Positions 51,628 to 59,622 of a stretch of 64,000 nucleotides of DNA are shown here, one piece after another; position 1 is the first letter of the stretch; each line of letters begins with the position of its first letter. The notes below the pieces were generated by a model, which did no database searches, was not told the origin of the DNA, and saw nothing but the letters and a program-made list of their open reading frames with translations. The translations under genes and the position numbers were made by a program. This stretch comes from Taishania sp037189645 (GTDB lineage Bacteria > Bacteroidota > Bacteroidia > Flavobacteriales_D > Crocinitomicaceae), in the NCBI GenBank assembly GCA_037189645.1, contig JBBCIY010000010.1, positions 62,001 through 126,000 of the forward strand, in the 5' to 3' direction.

Positions 51628-52890
51628 TTAGAGGTGCAGCTTTTTTTCCAGGACACCTGCCGCTACCGTTTGATTGGTATATTCATTGATCAGGATAAAC
51701 GCACCTGAAAACCTGTTTTCCTTGTAGGCGTCAAAGACCAGCGGTTCTGCCGTCCGGATGGAAACAGCCGCCAGCTCATTCAGTTTTAACGACGCGTCGG
51801 AAGGGAGCTTTTCAAACGTTTCAATATCTATTTTGAACAGCACCTCTTTTATAGCTGCTTTCGTGCGGGCTGCTCCTTGCTGCAGTATCAGTTTCGCTCC
51901 ACCCGGCTGGAATACGCTATTGTCCATCCAGCAGATCGTTCCCTGAACAAAATCAGAGACCGCCGGACGGTCCGTTACAGGTACGATCCACATCCCGCGG
52001 CTGACATCAATATCATCTTCCAGGTGAAGAACGACCGGCTGGCCCTCCCTGGCTGAAACAACCTCTTTCAAGTCGTGTTCGATCTTAAAAATGCGGCTTT
52101 TCATGCCACCTGGCAACACTTCCACCTCATCGCCCACATTCATCCTGCCGCTCCACACTGTTCCTGCGTAACCACGGTAATCATGCAGTTCAGCTGTTTG
52201 AGGGCGGATCACATATTGCACCTGGAACCGAGCTTCATCACCCGACCGTACGGGATTGATCTCCACATTCTCCAGGAAAGAAAGCAATGAGTCTCCTTCA
52301 AACCACGGCATATTCTCCGAGGTGCTTACCACATTGTCTCCGGCCAGAGCGGAAACGGGAATAAATGAAACCCTGCTCAGCGATAATCCGCTTGTTGCCT
52401 CCAGAAATTCCTGCCTGATCTCCTCGTATCTTGACCTGCTGTAATTGACCAGGTCCATTTTATTGATGCATACCAAAATATGCGGGATTTCCAATGTAGC
52501 AGCAATAATGGTGTGCCGTTTTGTCTGCTCCGTCACTCCATTGCGGGCATCAATCAGAATAATCGCCAGGTCTGCGGTAGACGCTCCGGTAAACATGTTT
52601 CTCGTATACTGGATATGCCCGGGAGTATCGGCAATGATGAACTTGCGTTTCGGCGTAGAAAAATACTTGTATGCAACATCAATGGTGATGCCCTGCTCCC
52701 GCTCAGCACGCAGTCCGTCTGTGAGCAATGCCAGATCGATCGCGGCATGTTCTCCGGCTGCTTTACTCTGCTTTGTCAGTGTATCAATGATATCCGTAGA
52801 AATCGAGCCGCTGTCGAACAACAATCTCCCGATAAGGGTGCTTTTTCCGTCATCTACGTTTCCCGCTGTAAAAAATCTTAACAATTCCAT
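51628..52890 (-). CDS. cysN: sulfate adenylyltransferase subunit 1 (GTPase)
   Basis: 420 residues. EF-Tu-like GTPase: P-loop AGNVDDGKSTLIGRLLFDSG, DTPGHIQYTRNM and CINKMDLV, then the two beta-barrel domains. With CysD it drives formation of adenosine 5'-phosphosulfate (APS) from ATP and sulfate. There is no C-terminal APS-kinase (CysC) extension, which fits direct reduction of APS by the CysH encoded upstream. Last gene of the cys operon, 83 bases after cysD. No strong terminator was seen before grpE. Confidence 0.95.
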   Translation of the reverse strand: MELLRFFTAGNVDDGKSTLIGRLLFDSGSISTDIIDTLTKQSKAAGEHAAIDLALLTDGLRAEREQGITIDVAYKYFSTPKRKFIIADTPGHIQYTRNMFTGASTADLAIILIDARNGVTEQTKRHTIIAATLEIPHILVCINKMDLVNYSRSRYEEIRQEFLEATSGLSLSRVSFIPVSALAGDNVVSTSENMPWFEGDSLLSFLENVEINPVRSGDEARFQVQYVIRPQTAELHDYRGYAGTVWSGRMNVGDEVEVLPGGMKSRIFKIEHDLKEVVSAREGQPVVLHLEDDIDVSRGMWIVPVTDRPAVSDFVQGTICWMDNSVFQPGGAKLILQQGAARTKAAIKEVLFKIDIETFEKLPSDASLKLNELAAVSIRTAEPLVFDAYKENRFSGAFILINEYTNQTVAAGVLEKKLHL

Positions 52891-52973
52891 TTTCTGAATT
52901 ATGAATTACAAATTATGTGTGATCAAACGAGGCGATTTGCTAATCGGCACATTTGACAACTGATAACTGAACA

Positions 52974-53873
52974 TTAAAAGTATCCTCCTTTTTTCCGGTC
53001 TTCCATTGCTGCCTCTGAGATCCTGTCATCCATCCGGGTGGCTCCCCTTTCTGAAATGGTCGTATGCTTCAGTTCCTCAATGATACCTTCCACATCACCG
53101 GCTTCGCTTTCAACCGCTGCTGTACAGGTCATGTCTCCCACAGTACGGTAACGCACCCTGCGGTTGACAATGCGATCACTTTCATCCAGTGAAACAAATT
53201 CGTTTACCGCCATCAATTGCCCATGCTCGGTGAGTACGCATTCCCTGTTATGTGTGAAATAAATGGACGGAAGCTCAATTTTTTCCCTCAAAATGTAGTT
53301 CCATACATCCAGCTCTGTCCAGTTACTGATCGGGAACACACGTACATTCTCTCCTTTGTGAATCTTTCCGTTGTAGCTGTTCCACAGTTCGGGGCGCTGC
53401 AATTTCGGGTCCCACTGACCGAATTCGTCTCTTACAGAAAAAAAGCGTTCTTTGGCACGGGCTTTTTCCTCGTCGCGGCGTGCTCCTCCGATACAGGCGT
53501 CAAATTCAAATTCCTCTATCGTTTCCAGCAAGGTGTAGGTCTGCAACGGGTTCCTGCTCGGGAATTTCCCTTTTGCATCAGGAATTCCTCTCCTTTTCAG
53601 TGTATCCTCTACCTTCCTTACGATCAGTGTTTCTCCTAAGCGCTCAGCCAGCTTATCCCTGAATGCCAATGCTTCCGGGAAATTATGCCCTGTATCAATG
53701 TGCACCAACGGAAAAGGGAACTTCCCCGGTCGAAATGCTTTCAATGCCAGGTGCACCAGGCAAATGCTGTCTTTCCCGCCGCTGAACAGCAATGCGGGAC
53801 GTTCAAACTGGCCTGCCGTCTCACGTAAAACGTGAATCGCTTCTGCCTCTAATCGATCTAAATATCCGCTCAT
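52974..53873 (-). CDS. cysD: sulfate adenylyltransferase subunit 2
   Basis: 299 residues from the ATG at 53873, matching the family start (MSGYLDRLEAEAIHVLRE). An open frame continues upstream to 54044, but that part overlaps cysH and is not protein-like. PP-loop ATPase with LLFSGGKDSICLVHLA, VHIDTGHNFPEALAFRD, GGARRDEEKARAKERFFS and PISNWTELDVWNYI. It is the catalytic adenylyl-transfer subunit working with CysN. It lies 22 bases after cysH. Confidence 0.95.
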   Translation of the reverse strand: MSGYLDRLEAEAIHVLRETAGQFERPALLFSGGKDSICLVHLALKAFRPGKFPFPLVHIDTGHNFPEALAFRDKLAERLGETLIVRKVEDTLKRRGIPDAKGKFPSRNPLQTYTLLETIEEFEFDACIGGARRDEEKARAKERFFSVRDEFGQWDPKLQRPELWNSYNGKIHKGENVRVFPISNWTELDVWNYILREKIELPSIYFTHNRECVLTEHGQLMAVNEFVSLDESDRIVNRRVRYRTVGDMTCTAAVESEAGDVEGIIEELKHTTISERGATRMDDRISEAAMEDRKKGGYF

Positions 53874-53895
53874 TTTTATCCTGTTTATGCCAAAT

Positions 53896-54585
53896 TCATG
53901 TATGTAATCCACATTCTTTTTTAGAGTTGTCTTCCCACCACCATCTTCCTGCCCGGAATGGCTCTCCTTCTCTGACTGCCCTGGTGCATGGCTGGCATCC
54001 CAGACTGACAAATCCCCGGTCCTGCAACACATTGTACGGGACACGATTGGACCGGATATACTTCCAGACGTCTTCTGAGGTCCAGTCGATCAATGGGTTT
54101 ACTTTTGTCAGCTGACGCGCCTCATCCCATTCAAAGACCTGCATCCCGGTACGGTTTTCGGAATGTTCCGCACGCAATCCCGTTATCCAGACATTGACAC
54201 CCTGCAACGCACGGTTCAGCGGCTCTACCTTACGGACGTAGCAACAGCTTTTCCTGTTCTCCACCGATTCGTAGAACAGGTTAGGCCCCTTGCAAGTAAT
54301 CAATTCCTGCAATGCTTCCGCGTCCGGGTAGAACGTTTCTACATGTTTATGGTAATGGCTCCTAGTTGATGAAAGCACACTGTAGGATTCATTGAACAAC
54401 CTGCCGGTATCCAGCGTAAACACTCGGACAGGAAGATCATTCCTGAAAATAACATCTGTGATGACCTGGTCCTCTACACTCAGGCTGGTAGAAAATGCTG
54501 CCGAAACACCTTTGGTATGCGCTATCCCGGTCAGCAAGGCAGTGAGGTCTTCCTTAGGTATATGGTCAAAATCTTCCGGTCTCAT
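53896..54585 (-). CDS. cysH: assimilatory APS reductase (Fe-S, CysH-type)
   Basis: 229 residues. Adenylyl-sulfate-binding fold with SLSVEDQVITDV and FTLDTGRLFNESY. Cysteine pairs RKSCCYVRKVEPL (C114, C115) and GCQPCTR (C197, C200) would hold a [4Fe-4S] cluster, which marks APS rather than PAPS reductases. The catalytic cysteine is in the C-terminal KECGLH (C225). It reduces APS to sulfite and AMP with thioredoxin as electron donor. Its start is 1 base after the stop region of the TauE-type gene, so the genes are tightly linked. Confidence 0.93.
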   Translation of the reverse strand: MRPEDFDHIPKEDLTALLTGIAHTKGVSAAFSTSLSVEDQVITDVIFRNDLPVRVFTLDTGRLFNESYSVLSSTRSHYHKHVETFYPDAEALQELITCKGPNLFYESVENRKSCCYVRKVEPLNRALQGVNVWITGLRAEHSENRTGMQVFEWDEARQLTKVNPLIDWTSEDVWKYIRSNRVPYNVLQDRGFVSLGCQPCTRAVREGEPFRAGRWWWEDNSKKECGLHT

Positions 54586-54586
54586 A

Positions 54587-55489
54587 TCAAAAAAATAAAG
54601 CTAGTATGTTTCTCAAACTCACGATGATCACGATAATCCCGACAAACAGCATCATGGCTTTTATGTTCAGCCTGGAAGTCAGGTACGCAGCGATCGGTGC
54701 CGCACAGACTCCTCCCAGGATCAATCCTAAAATCGGTTTCCAGGCCACCGCTCCGAGAATGGTGAAAAAAGTGAATGAGCTCGCCAGCGACACAAAGAAT
54801 TCAGCTAAATTGACCGATCCTACGATCATCCTCGGGTTCTTCCCACGGGCAATCAGTGTAGAAGAAACGACCGGCCCCCAACCGCCGCCGCCGATGGAAT
54901 CAAGAAATCCTCCCAGAGTCGCGAGCCACCCTACCCGTTTCACTTTTTTCCGTTCCTGTTTCTTGCGGACAACCTTGTGAATGATCAATGCACCAAGGAA
55001 TAAGGTATATATGCTCACAATGGGTTTGATATAGGCATTATAGTGCTCGAATTCAGACAAAAGATACGCACCGATGATGGCGCCTATCACTCCCAGGACA
55101 ACAATGTTCTTAAAAAGCCGGTTGTTCACATTCCCGAAACGCAGGTGCATGATCCCCGACACACCGCTTGTCACAATTTCTGATGCATGAACGGACATGC
55201 TCGCTACCGCAGGACTTACGCCCAGTGTCAGCAAAAAAGTAGTTGCTGAAACACCATACGCCATCCCCAGGGCTCCATCTATCAGCTGGGCAATAAAACC
55301 ACCGATCATAAAATAAAGAAAAGAGGCGTCTAATTCCCCCAGCATCGAGCTGAAACGCTGCCAGATCTGTTCCGGCGGCAACAGCGTAAACACGATGTGA
55401 CCGGCAATCATAAAGCCCAGTACCATCAACAGGTTGATTAAAACCCGCTTCACTGAAAATTCATACCATGGCTTTGATTTCTCTCCCAT
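54587..55489 (-). CDS. TauE/SafE-family permease, likely sulfur-anion transporter
   Basis: 300 residues with about eight membrane helices. The family repeats are seen as GGFIAQLIDGALGMAYGVSATTFLL and GGFLDSIGGGGWGPVVSSTL, each with the G-x-x-D/G loop pattern. Homologues move sulfite, sulfoacetate or other sulfur anions. As the first gene of an operon with cysH, cysD and cysN, uptake of sulfate is a reasonable inference, since no classical sulfate permease is nearby; export of excess sulfite is the alternative. The gap of 207 bases upstream to the Rrf2 gene should hold the operon promoter. Confidence 0.85.
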   Translation of the reverse strand: MGEKSKPWYEFSVKRVLINLLMVLGFMIAGHIVFTLLPPEQIWQRFSSMLGELDASFLYFMIGGFIAQLIDGALGMAYGVSATTFLLTLGVSPAVASMSVHASEIVTSGVSGIMHLRFGNVNNRLFKNIVVLGVIGAIIGAYLLSEFEHYNAYIKPIVSIYTLFLGALIIHKVVRKKQERKKVKRVGWLATLGGFLDSIGGGGWGPVVSSTLIARGKNPRMIVGSVNLAEFFVSLASSFTFFTILGAVAWKPILGLILGGVCAAPIAAYLTSRLNIKAMMLFVGIIVIIVSLRNILALFF

Positions 55490-55696
55490 CTTTTATACAC
55501 TGCCAGGAGCTATCCAGCATCCTGAAAGGCTACAAAGGAATAAACCTTCTGTGTATTCTGCAAGAAAATCGGCAATTATTTTACACTTATCCTATCGGAG
55601 TAGTAGAATATAAATTCCCAAAAACATCACCCTGATACCCGCATGATCGTAACAGATAAAAAGAGACGGTATTTGAAATTTCGAAGGAGCCCCGGC

Positions 55697-56146
55697 TTAC
55701 CTTGCCTTGTGTTTCTTAGCCAGTTTCTTTTCCCGGACAATTAAATCAGTAAGGCTTGTTTTAGATAAAATACGCACCGACGCTTCCCTTACTTCCAACA
55801 GGACTTTGTGTAATCCGCACAACTCTTCGTCCGGGCAATCATCGCACTGTTCATAAAAATTCAGGCTCACGCAAGGTAATAAAGCAATTGGACCTCCTGT
55901 GGCCCGAATGATGTTACTCAGCACAATTTCATCGGGGTTCTGAAGCAGGTAATATCCCCCGTTCGGCCCCATTTTACTCCCGACCACCCCGCTGTTCCTC
56001 AGCTGGAGCAAAATCGCTTCCAGGAATTTCCGCGGAATGTTTTCCTGTTCTGCGATCTGGGAAACAGGCAATCGTCCCTGGTCCGGGTAAACCCTGGCAA
56101 GGCATTTTAACGCCTGTATTGCATACTTTGACTTTTTAGGGATCAT
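55697..56146 (-). CDS. Rrf2-family transcriptional regulator with four-Cys cluster motif
   Basis: 149 residues from the ATG at 56146; a longer TTG-initiated frame to 56200 overlaps the promoter boxes. The winged-helix (KKSKYAIQALKCLARVY, ISQIAEQ-like helix, KFLEAILLQLRNSGVVGSKMGPNGGYYLL) is typical of Rrf2/IscR/CymR. Cys92, Cys101, Cys104 and Cys110 (PCVSLNFYEQCDDCPDEELCG) could bind an Fe-S cluster. It precedes the sulfate-assimilation operon on the same strand, which makes cysteine or Fe-S-dependent control of that operon likely. Direct target not shown. Confidence 0.9.
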   Translation of the reverse strand: MIPKKSKYAIQALKCLARVYPDQGRLPVSQIAEQENIPRKFLEAILLQLRNSGVVGSKMGPNGGYYLLQNPDEIVLSNIIRATGGPIALLPCVSLNFYEQCDDCPDEELCGLHKVLLEVREASVRILSKTSLTDLIVREKKLAKKHKAR

Positions 56147-56179
56147 CTGGAATTGTGTAACGCTTACATTGTAACAGAT

Positions 56180-56195
56180 CAAATCTACAAAATTA
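56180..56195 (-). promoter_or_regulatory. two adjoining -7 candidates of the Rrf2 gene
   Basis: Minus-strand TAATTTTG (56188-56195) and TAGATTTG (56180-56187), both TAnnTTTG matches, 34-42 bases before the start. Confidence 0.45.
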
Positions 56196-56308
56196 TCCAT
56201 AACCGAAACCCTGTATAGTCACCAGAGGGTGAATATTTCTTTAAAATGAAGTATGATTCATAAAAATAATTCACTACATTTACAACTTAACTTTTACAAT
56301 GATTTACC

Positions 56309-59248
56309 ATGAAGTTACTATTACTCTTCACGCTTACCCTGGTAAGCATTTCTTCGTTTTCACAGTATTCAGGTTCTTTCCAGAATGCTTATAACCAAAA
56401 CATGTCTGTCCCGAGAGGGATACTGGAAGCTGTATCCTGGTCGAACACCCGGATGCATCACCTGACAGGATCGGAACAGGAATCGTGCAGCGGAATGCCG
56501 AAAGCCCTGGGAATAATGGGCCTTTTCACAGATGGGAAAAATTACTTCCGGGAAAATGCATACCTGGTTGAAGAATTATCGGGTATTCCGGTGGAACAGC
56601 AGCTCGCCAATCCCGCAACCCAGATCCTGGCTTATGCCTCAGCATTCAACACCTTATTCAGCAACTATACAAACCAGCAGTTCACAGAAGAACAGGCGGT
56701 GTACCTCACCCTGAATCAGCTCAGCGAGATCCCTGATTCCGGGAGGGTCAACCAATATGCGATAGACGCACATATCTTCCAGGTGATGCGTTTCATGAAC
56801 GATGAAGAATTTGCCGCAACACACCAGTTCCCGGTAAAAAGCTATGACCTGAAAAGTGTATTCGGCACTTCCAACCTCAAAGTACTGAGCGCCGGAAAAG
56901 TTATTTTGTCCGAACAGGCAGTTCAGAACGAAGCAGGAGATCATTTCTCCATGTCGGTATTGAAATCAACGGAATACGGCCCGGCGATATGGAACCCTGC
57001 TCCCAGTTGTAACTACAGTTCCAGGAGCGGTGTTGCCATTTCCGCAATTACCATTCACACCATACAAGGTTCGTATGCAGGAGCGATCTCGTGGTCGCAG
57101 AACTGCTCCTCCAACGTTTCTTTTCACTACGTTCTCCGCTCCTCAGACGGGCAGGTTACCCAAATGGTGCTGGAAGCGAACAAAGCATGGCATGTCGGCT
57201 CGGAAAACCCTTACACGATCGGCTATGAGCACGAAGGCTGGGTAGACCAGACGGGGTGGTACACAGAAGCCATGTATCAAAGTTCCGCTGACCTGACGCG
57301 CGATATTGTCGGGAGCGGTTATGGAATTCCACCCCTCCGTACATTTTACGGGAATGCAACAGCCGGTATAAACGTAATAGGAAACTGTACAAAGATCAAA
57401 GGGCACCAGCATTATCCTAACCAGTCGCACACAGACCCGGGAATCAACTGGAACTGGGAAAAATACTATAAGCTTATCAATCAAAATCCGGCGGTTACAA
57501 CCATTACAGCTGCCAGCGGGAACCTGTACGATTCAGGCGGCCCGACAGGAAACTACGGAAATGATGAGCGGCTCTTATGGCTGATCCAGCCTTCCGGGGC
57601 AGGAAGTGTAACCGCGGAATTCACTCATTTCAACCTTGAAAACAACTGGGATTTCATGTTCATCTACGATGGAGCTACGACCGATGCTCCTTTAATCGGG
57701 AAATATACCGGGACCAATTCCCCGGGGATCATTACCTCAACCGGGGGAAGTCTGTTGATTGAATTCCGTTCGGACTGTGCCACAGTGACGTCCGGCTGGC
57801 AGATCAACTACACATCTTCCGGCACCAGCCAGTTATTGCCAGAAACCACCATTCTTCCCGGAACAGCCTGGAAAACATCCGATTTTGACGTCCACATCAA
57901 CGATATCAGCACACAATCCAGCATTTCGGAACGCTATTTCGTGGTTGCAGACAGGGTGAGTCCTTCCGTTGACTGGCAGGCACAGACTTCAAACGGATTT
58001 GTACTGGAAAATTTCAATACGCTCAGCAGCTGGACACAGCAGACAGGAACATTCACAATTGTAAACGGACGCCTGTCAAACAACAATGATGGGCTGTCCA
58101 ACACAAATTTACACCTTCCTGTTTCCCAATCAGGCAATGTAGATTATTTATACACCTGGACACAACGCTTCAAAGGAAGCGGAACCAATCAACGGGCAGG
58201 ACTCCATTTTATGTGCAGTAATGCGACACTTCCGAACCGGGGAGAATCTTACTTCGTATTCCTGAGAGAGGGAAATGACAAGGTACAGATCTACTCCGTG
58301 ACAAATGATGTTTATACACTACGAACAGATGACAGCTATACGATCAACAACAATATTGATTATGAGATCAAAGTAACCCATTCTCCGTCCAGCGGGTGGA
58401 TCCGCGTATACATTAACAATGTACTGGCAAGTTCCTGGCAGGATCCAAATCCGTTACAATCCGGAAACAGCATCTCATTCCGGACAGCAAATGCCCAGGT
58501 TGAATTTGACGACTTGTGTGTTTATCAAAGCCGTTCCGGAATCGTACACATTACGACAGGCACAAACGGGGACATGCGGTACGAAAGCCTGAATGCAGCA
58601 CCAACAGGGAGAATTTTAGCCGTTGCCAAGGACCTGAACAACTGGTCGCTCGTTGACACTGCCGATTTCTTAATTGACCTGTCCAATCCGCTTCATATTG
58701 TAATAAATGACGGAGCGGATACAGACCTCGGGCATTTTCAAGGGCAGACTATCAGTGGAAACTGGAGTTTTTCAGACCCACAGTCCGGAATTTCCCAGTA
58801 TGAATATGCCGTCGGAACAACCCCCGATGATGACGATGTAATTGCCTGGTCAAATGCCGGAACAAACACAACGTTTACAGAACCATTTACCAATGGTGTC
58901 TTTGGCCAGACCTATTATATTTCAGTAAGGGCAACAAACGGTGCAGGACTGACTTCACAGGTAAGCTCGAACGGACAGGTTTACAACCCTGAACACCTGT
59001 CACTTGAAGACAACCAGCTGGACCAGGTACTGGTTTTTCCAAATCCGTTTACAGACCAGGTAACAATTAAGCACTTACCGGGTAAAGCGACCATCACACT
59101 GTATGACCTCAACGGAAAAGTAATTCATTCAGCAGAGACAAACTCAACAGACGAAATCATTCATGTGGGTGAAATAACTCCCGGGATTTACCAGCTGGTC
59201 ATTGTACACAATGAATTTTCCACTTCCCGGAAAATAATAAAGCAATAA
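56309..59248 (+). CDS. secreted N-acetylmuramoyl-L-alanine amidase with CUB and T9SS domains
   Basis: 979 residues. Signal peptide to FSQ (~19). Residues 20-200 are helical and unassigned (VPRGILEAVSWSNTRMHHL). Residues ~245-390 are an Amidase_2/PGRP domain: AITIHTIQGSYAG and HTDPGINWNWEKY supply the zinc ligands and IGYEHEG the conserved glutamate. A CUB domain (~400-505, GNLYDSGGPTGNYGNDERLLW, FIYDGATTDAPLIG) and beta-sandwich modules follow. The last ~75 residues (VLVFPNPFTDQVTIKHL to KIIKQ) are a T9SS type A domain. It probably cleaves peptidoglycan outside the cell: predation, biofilm or recycling. Confidence 0.92.
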   Translation: MKLLLLFTLTLVSISSFSQYSGSFQNAYNQNMSVPRGILEAVSWSNTRMHHLTGSEQESCSGMPKALGIMGLFTDGKNYFRENAYLVEELSGIPVEQQLANPATQILAYASAFNTLFSNYTNQQFTEEQAVYLTLNQLSEIPDSGRVNQYAIDAHIFQVMRFMNDEEFAATHQFPVKSYDLKSVFGTSNLKVLSAGKVILSEQAVQNEAGDHFSMSVLKSTEYGPAIWNPAPSCNYSSRSGVAISAITIHTIQGSYAGAISWSQNCSSNVSFHYVLRSSDGQVTQMVLEANKAWHVGSENPYTIGYEHEGWVDQTGWYTEAMYQSSADLTRDIVGSGYGIPPLRTFYGNATAGINVIGNCTKIKGHQHYPNQSHTDPGINWNWEKYYKLINQNPAVTTITAASGNLYDSGGPTGNYGNDERLLWLIQPSGAGSVTAEFTHFNLENNWDFMFIYDGATTDAPLIGKYTGTNSPGIITSTGGSLLIEFRSDCATVTSGWQINYTSSGTSQLLPETTILPGTAWKTSDFDVHINDISTQSSISERYFVVADRVSPSVDWQAQTSNGFVLENFNTLSSWTQQTGTFTIVNGRLSNNNDGLSNTNLHLPVSQSGNVDYLYTWTQRFKGSGTNQRAGLHFMCSNATLPNRGESYFVFLREGNDKVQIYSVTNDVYTLRTDDSYTINNNIDYEIKVTHSPSSGWIRVYINNVLASSWQDPNPLQSGNSISFRTANAQVEFDDLCVYQSRSGIVHITTGTNGDMRYESLNAAPTGRILAVAKDLNNWSLVDTADFLIDLSNPLHIVINDGADTDLGHFQGQTISGNWSFSDPQSGISQYEYAVGTTPDDDDVIAWSNAGTNTTFTEPFTNGVFGQTYYISVRATNGAGLTSQVSSNGQVYNPEHLSLEDNQLDQVLVFPNPFTDQVTIKHLPGKATITLYDLNGKVIHSAETNSTDEIIHVGEITPGIYQLVIVHNEFSTSRKIIKQ

Positions 59249-59270
59249 CAGCTGTCAGCTTTTTCAGGAC

Positions 59271-59298
59271 CGGGGATACTGTCATAACAGTGTCCCCG
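59271..59298 (+). terminator. hairpin after the amidase gene
   Basis: CGGGGA-T-ACTGT pairs with ACAGT-G-TCCCCG (one mismatch, loop CATA), 22 bases after the stop. No T run follows, so it may be a processing or stability hairpin rather than a true terminator. Confidence 0.5.
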
Positions 59299-59469
59299 AA
59301 ACCTGTTTCCTGAAGTCAGGAGAAGTCATCCGGTTTTCAGCAATACTTTATATTCCGGTGTTTGCATCGAATCTGCAACCAGCCGTGCATCATCTTTGCC
59401 ATTGACAAAGTCCGTTTCCATACAGATTGACGAACAGTCCTTTCAATAAAAAATCATAAAAAAAAGCAC

Positions 59470-59549
59470 AATACCCCCTATTTTTGACACGGATACAGTT
59501 ATAAACTACACAAAAAAAACAAACTATTGAATAAAAAACAGGGGGTGTT
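59470..59549. repeat. long imperfect inverted repeat with C5/G5 core
   Basis: Arms 59470-59485 (AATACCCCCTATTTTT) and 59534-59549 (AAAAACAGGGGGTGTT) pair at 15 of 16 positions, counting one G-U, with a 48-base loop. Ends 45 bases before the glnN-type promoter box. Confidence 0.45.
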
Positions 59550-59594
59550 TGAAAAAAATACATTTTTTATTATTTATCTTAAGTTCGTTTCATG

Positions 59595-59602
59595 TACTTT
59601 TG
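59595..59602 (+). promoter_or_regulatory. Bacteroidota -7 promoter element of glutamine synthetase III
   Basis: TACTTTTG, exact TAnnTTTG match, 20 bases before the ATG at 59623. Confidence 0.6.
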
Positions 59603-59622
59603 TAACAAATTAAAAAAGTTAT

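Larger units (their letters stand above)
59249..59622. other. 374-base intergenic region upstream of glutamine synthetase III
   Basis: Contains a hairpin after the amidase gene (59271-59298), a long imperfect inverted repeat (59470-59549), very A/T-rich DNA, and the promoter box at 59595. No small gene or RNA gene was recognised. Confidence 0.65.

Noticed and set aside
53874..54044. 57-codon N-terminal extension of CysD
   Set aside because: Overlaps cysH in another frame, and the conserved family start MSGYLDRLEAEAI lies at 53873.
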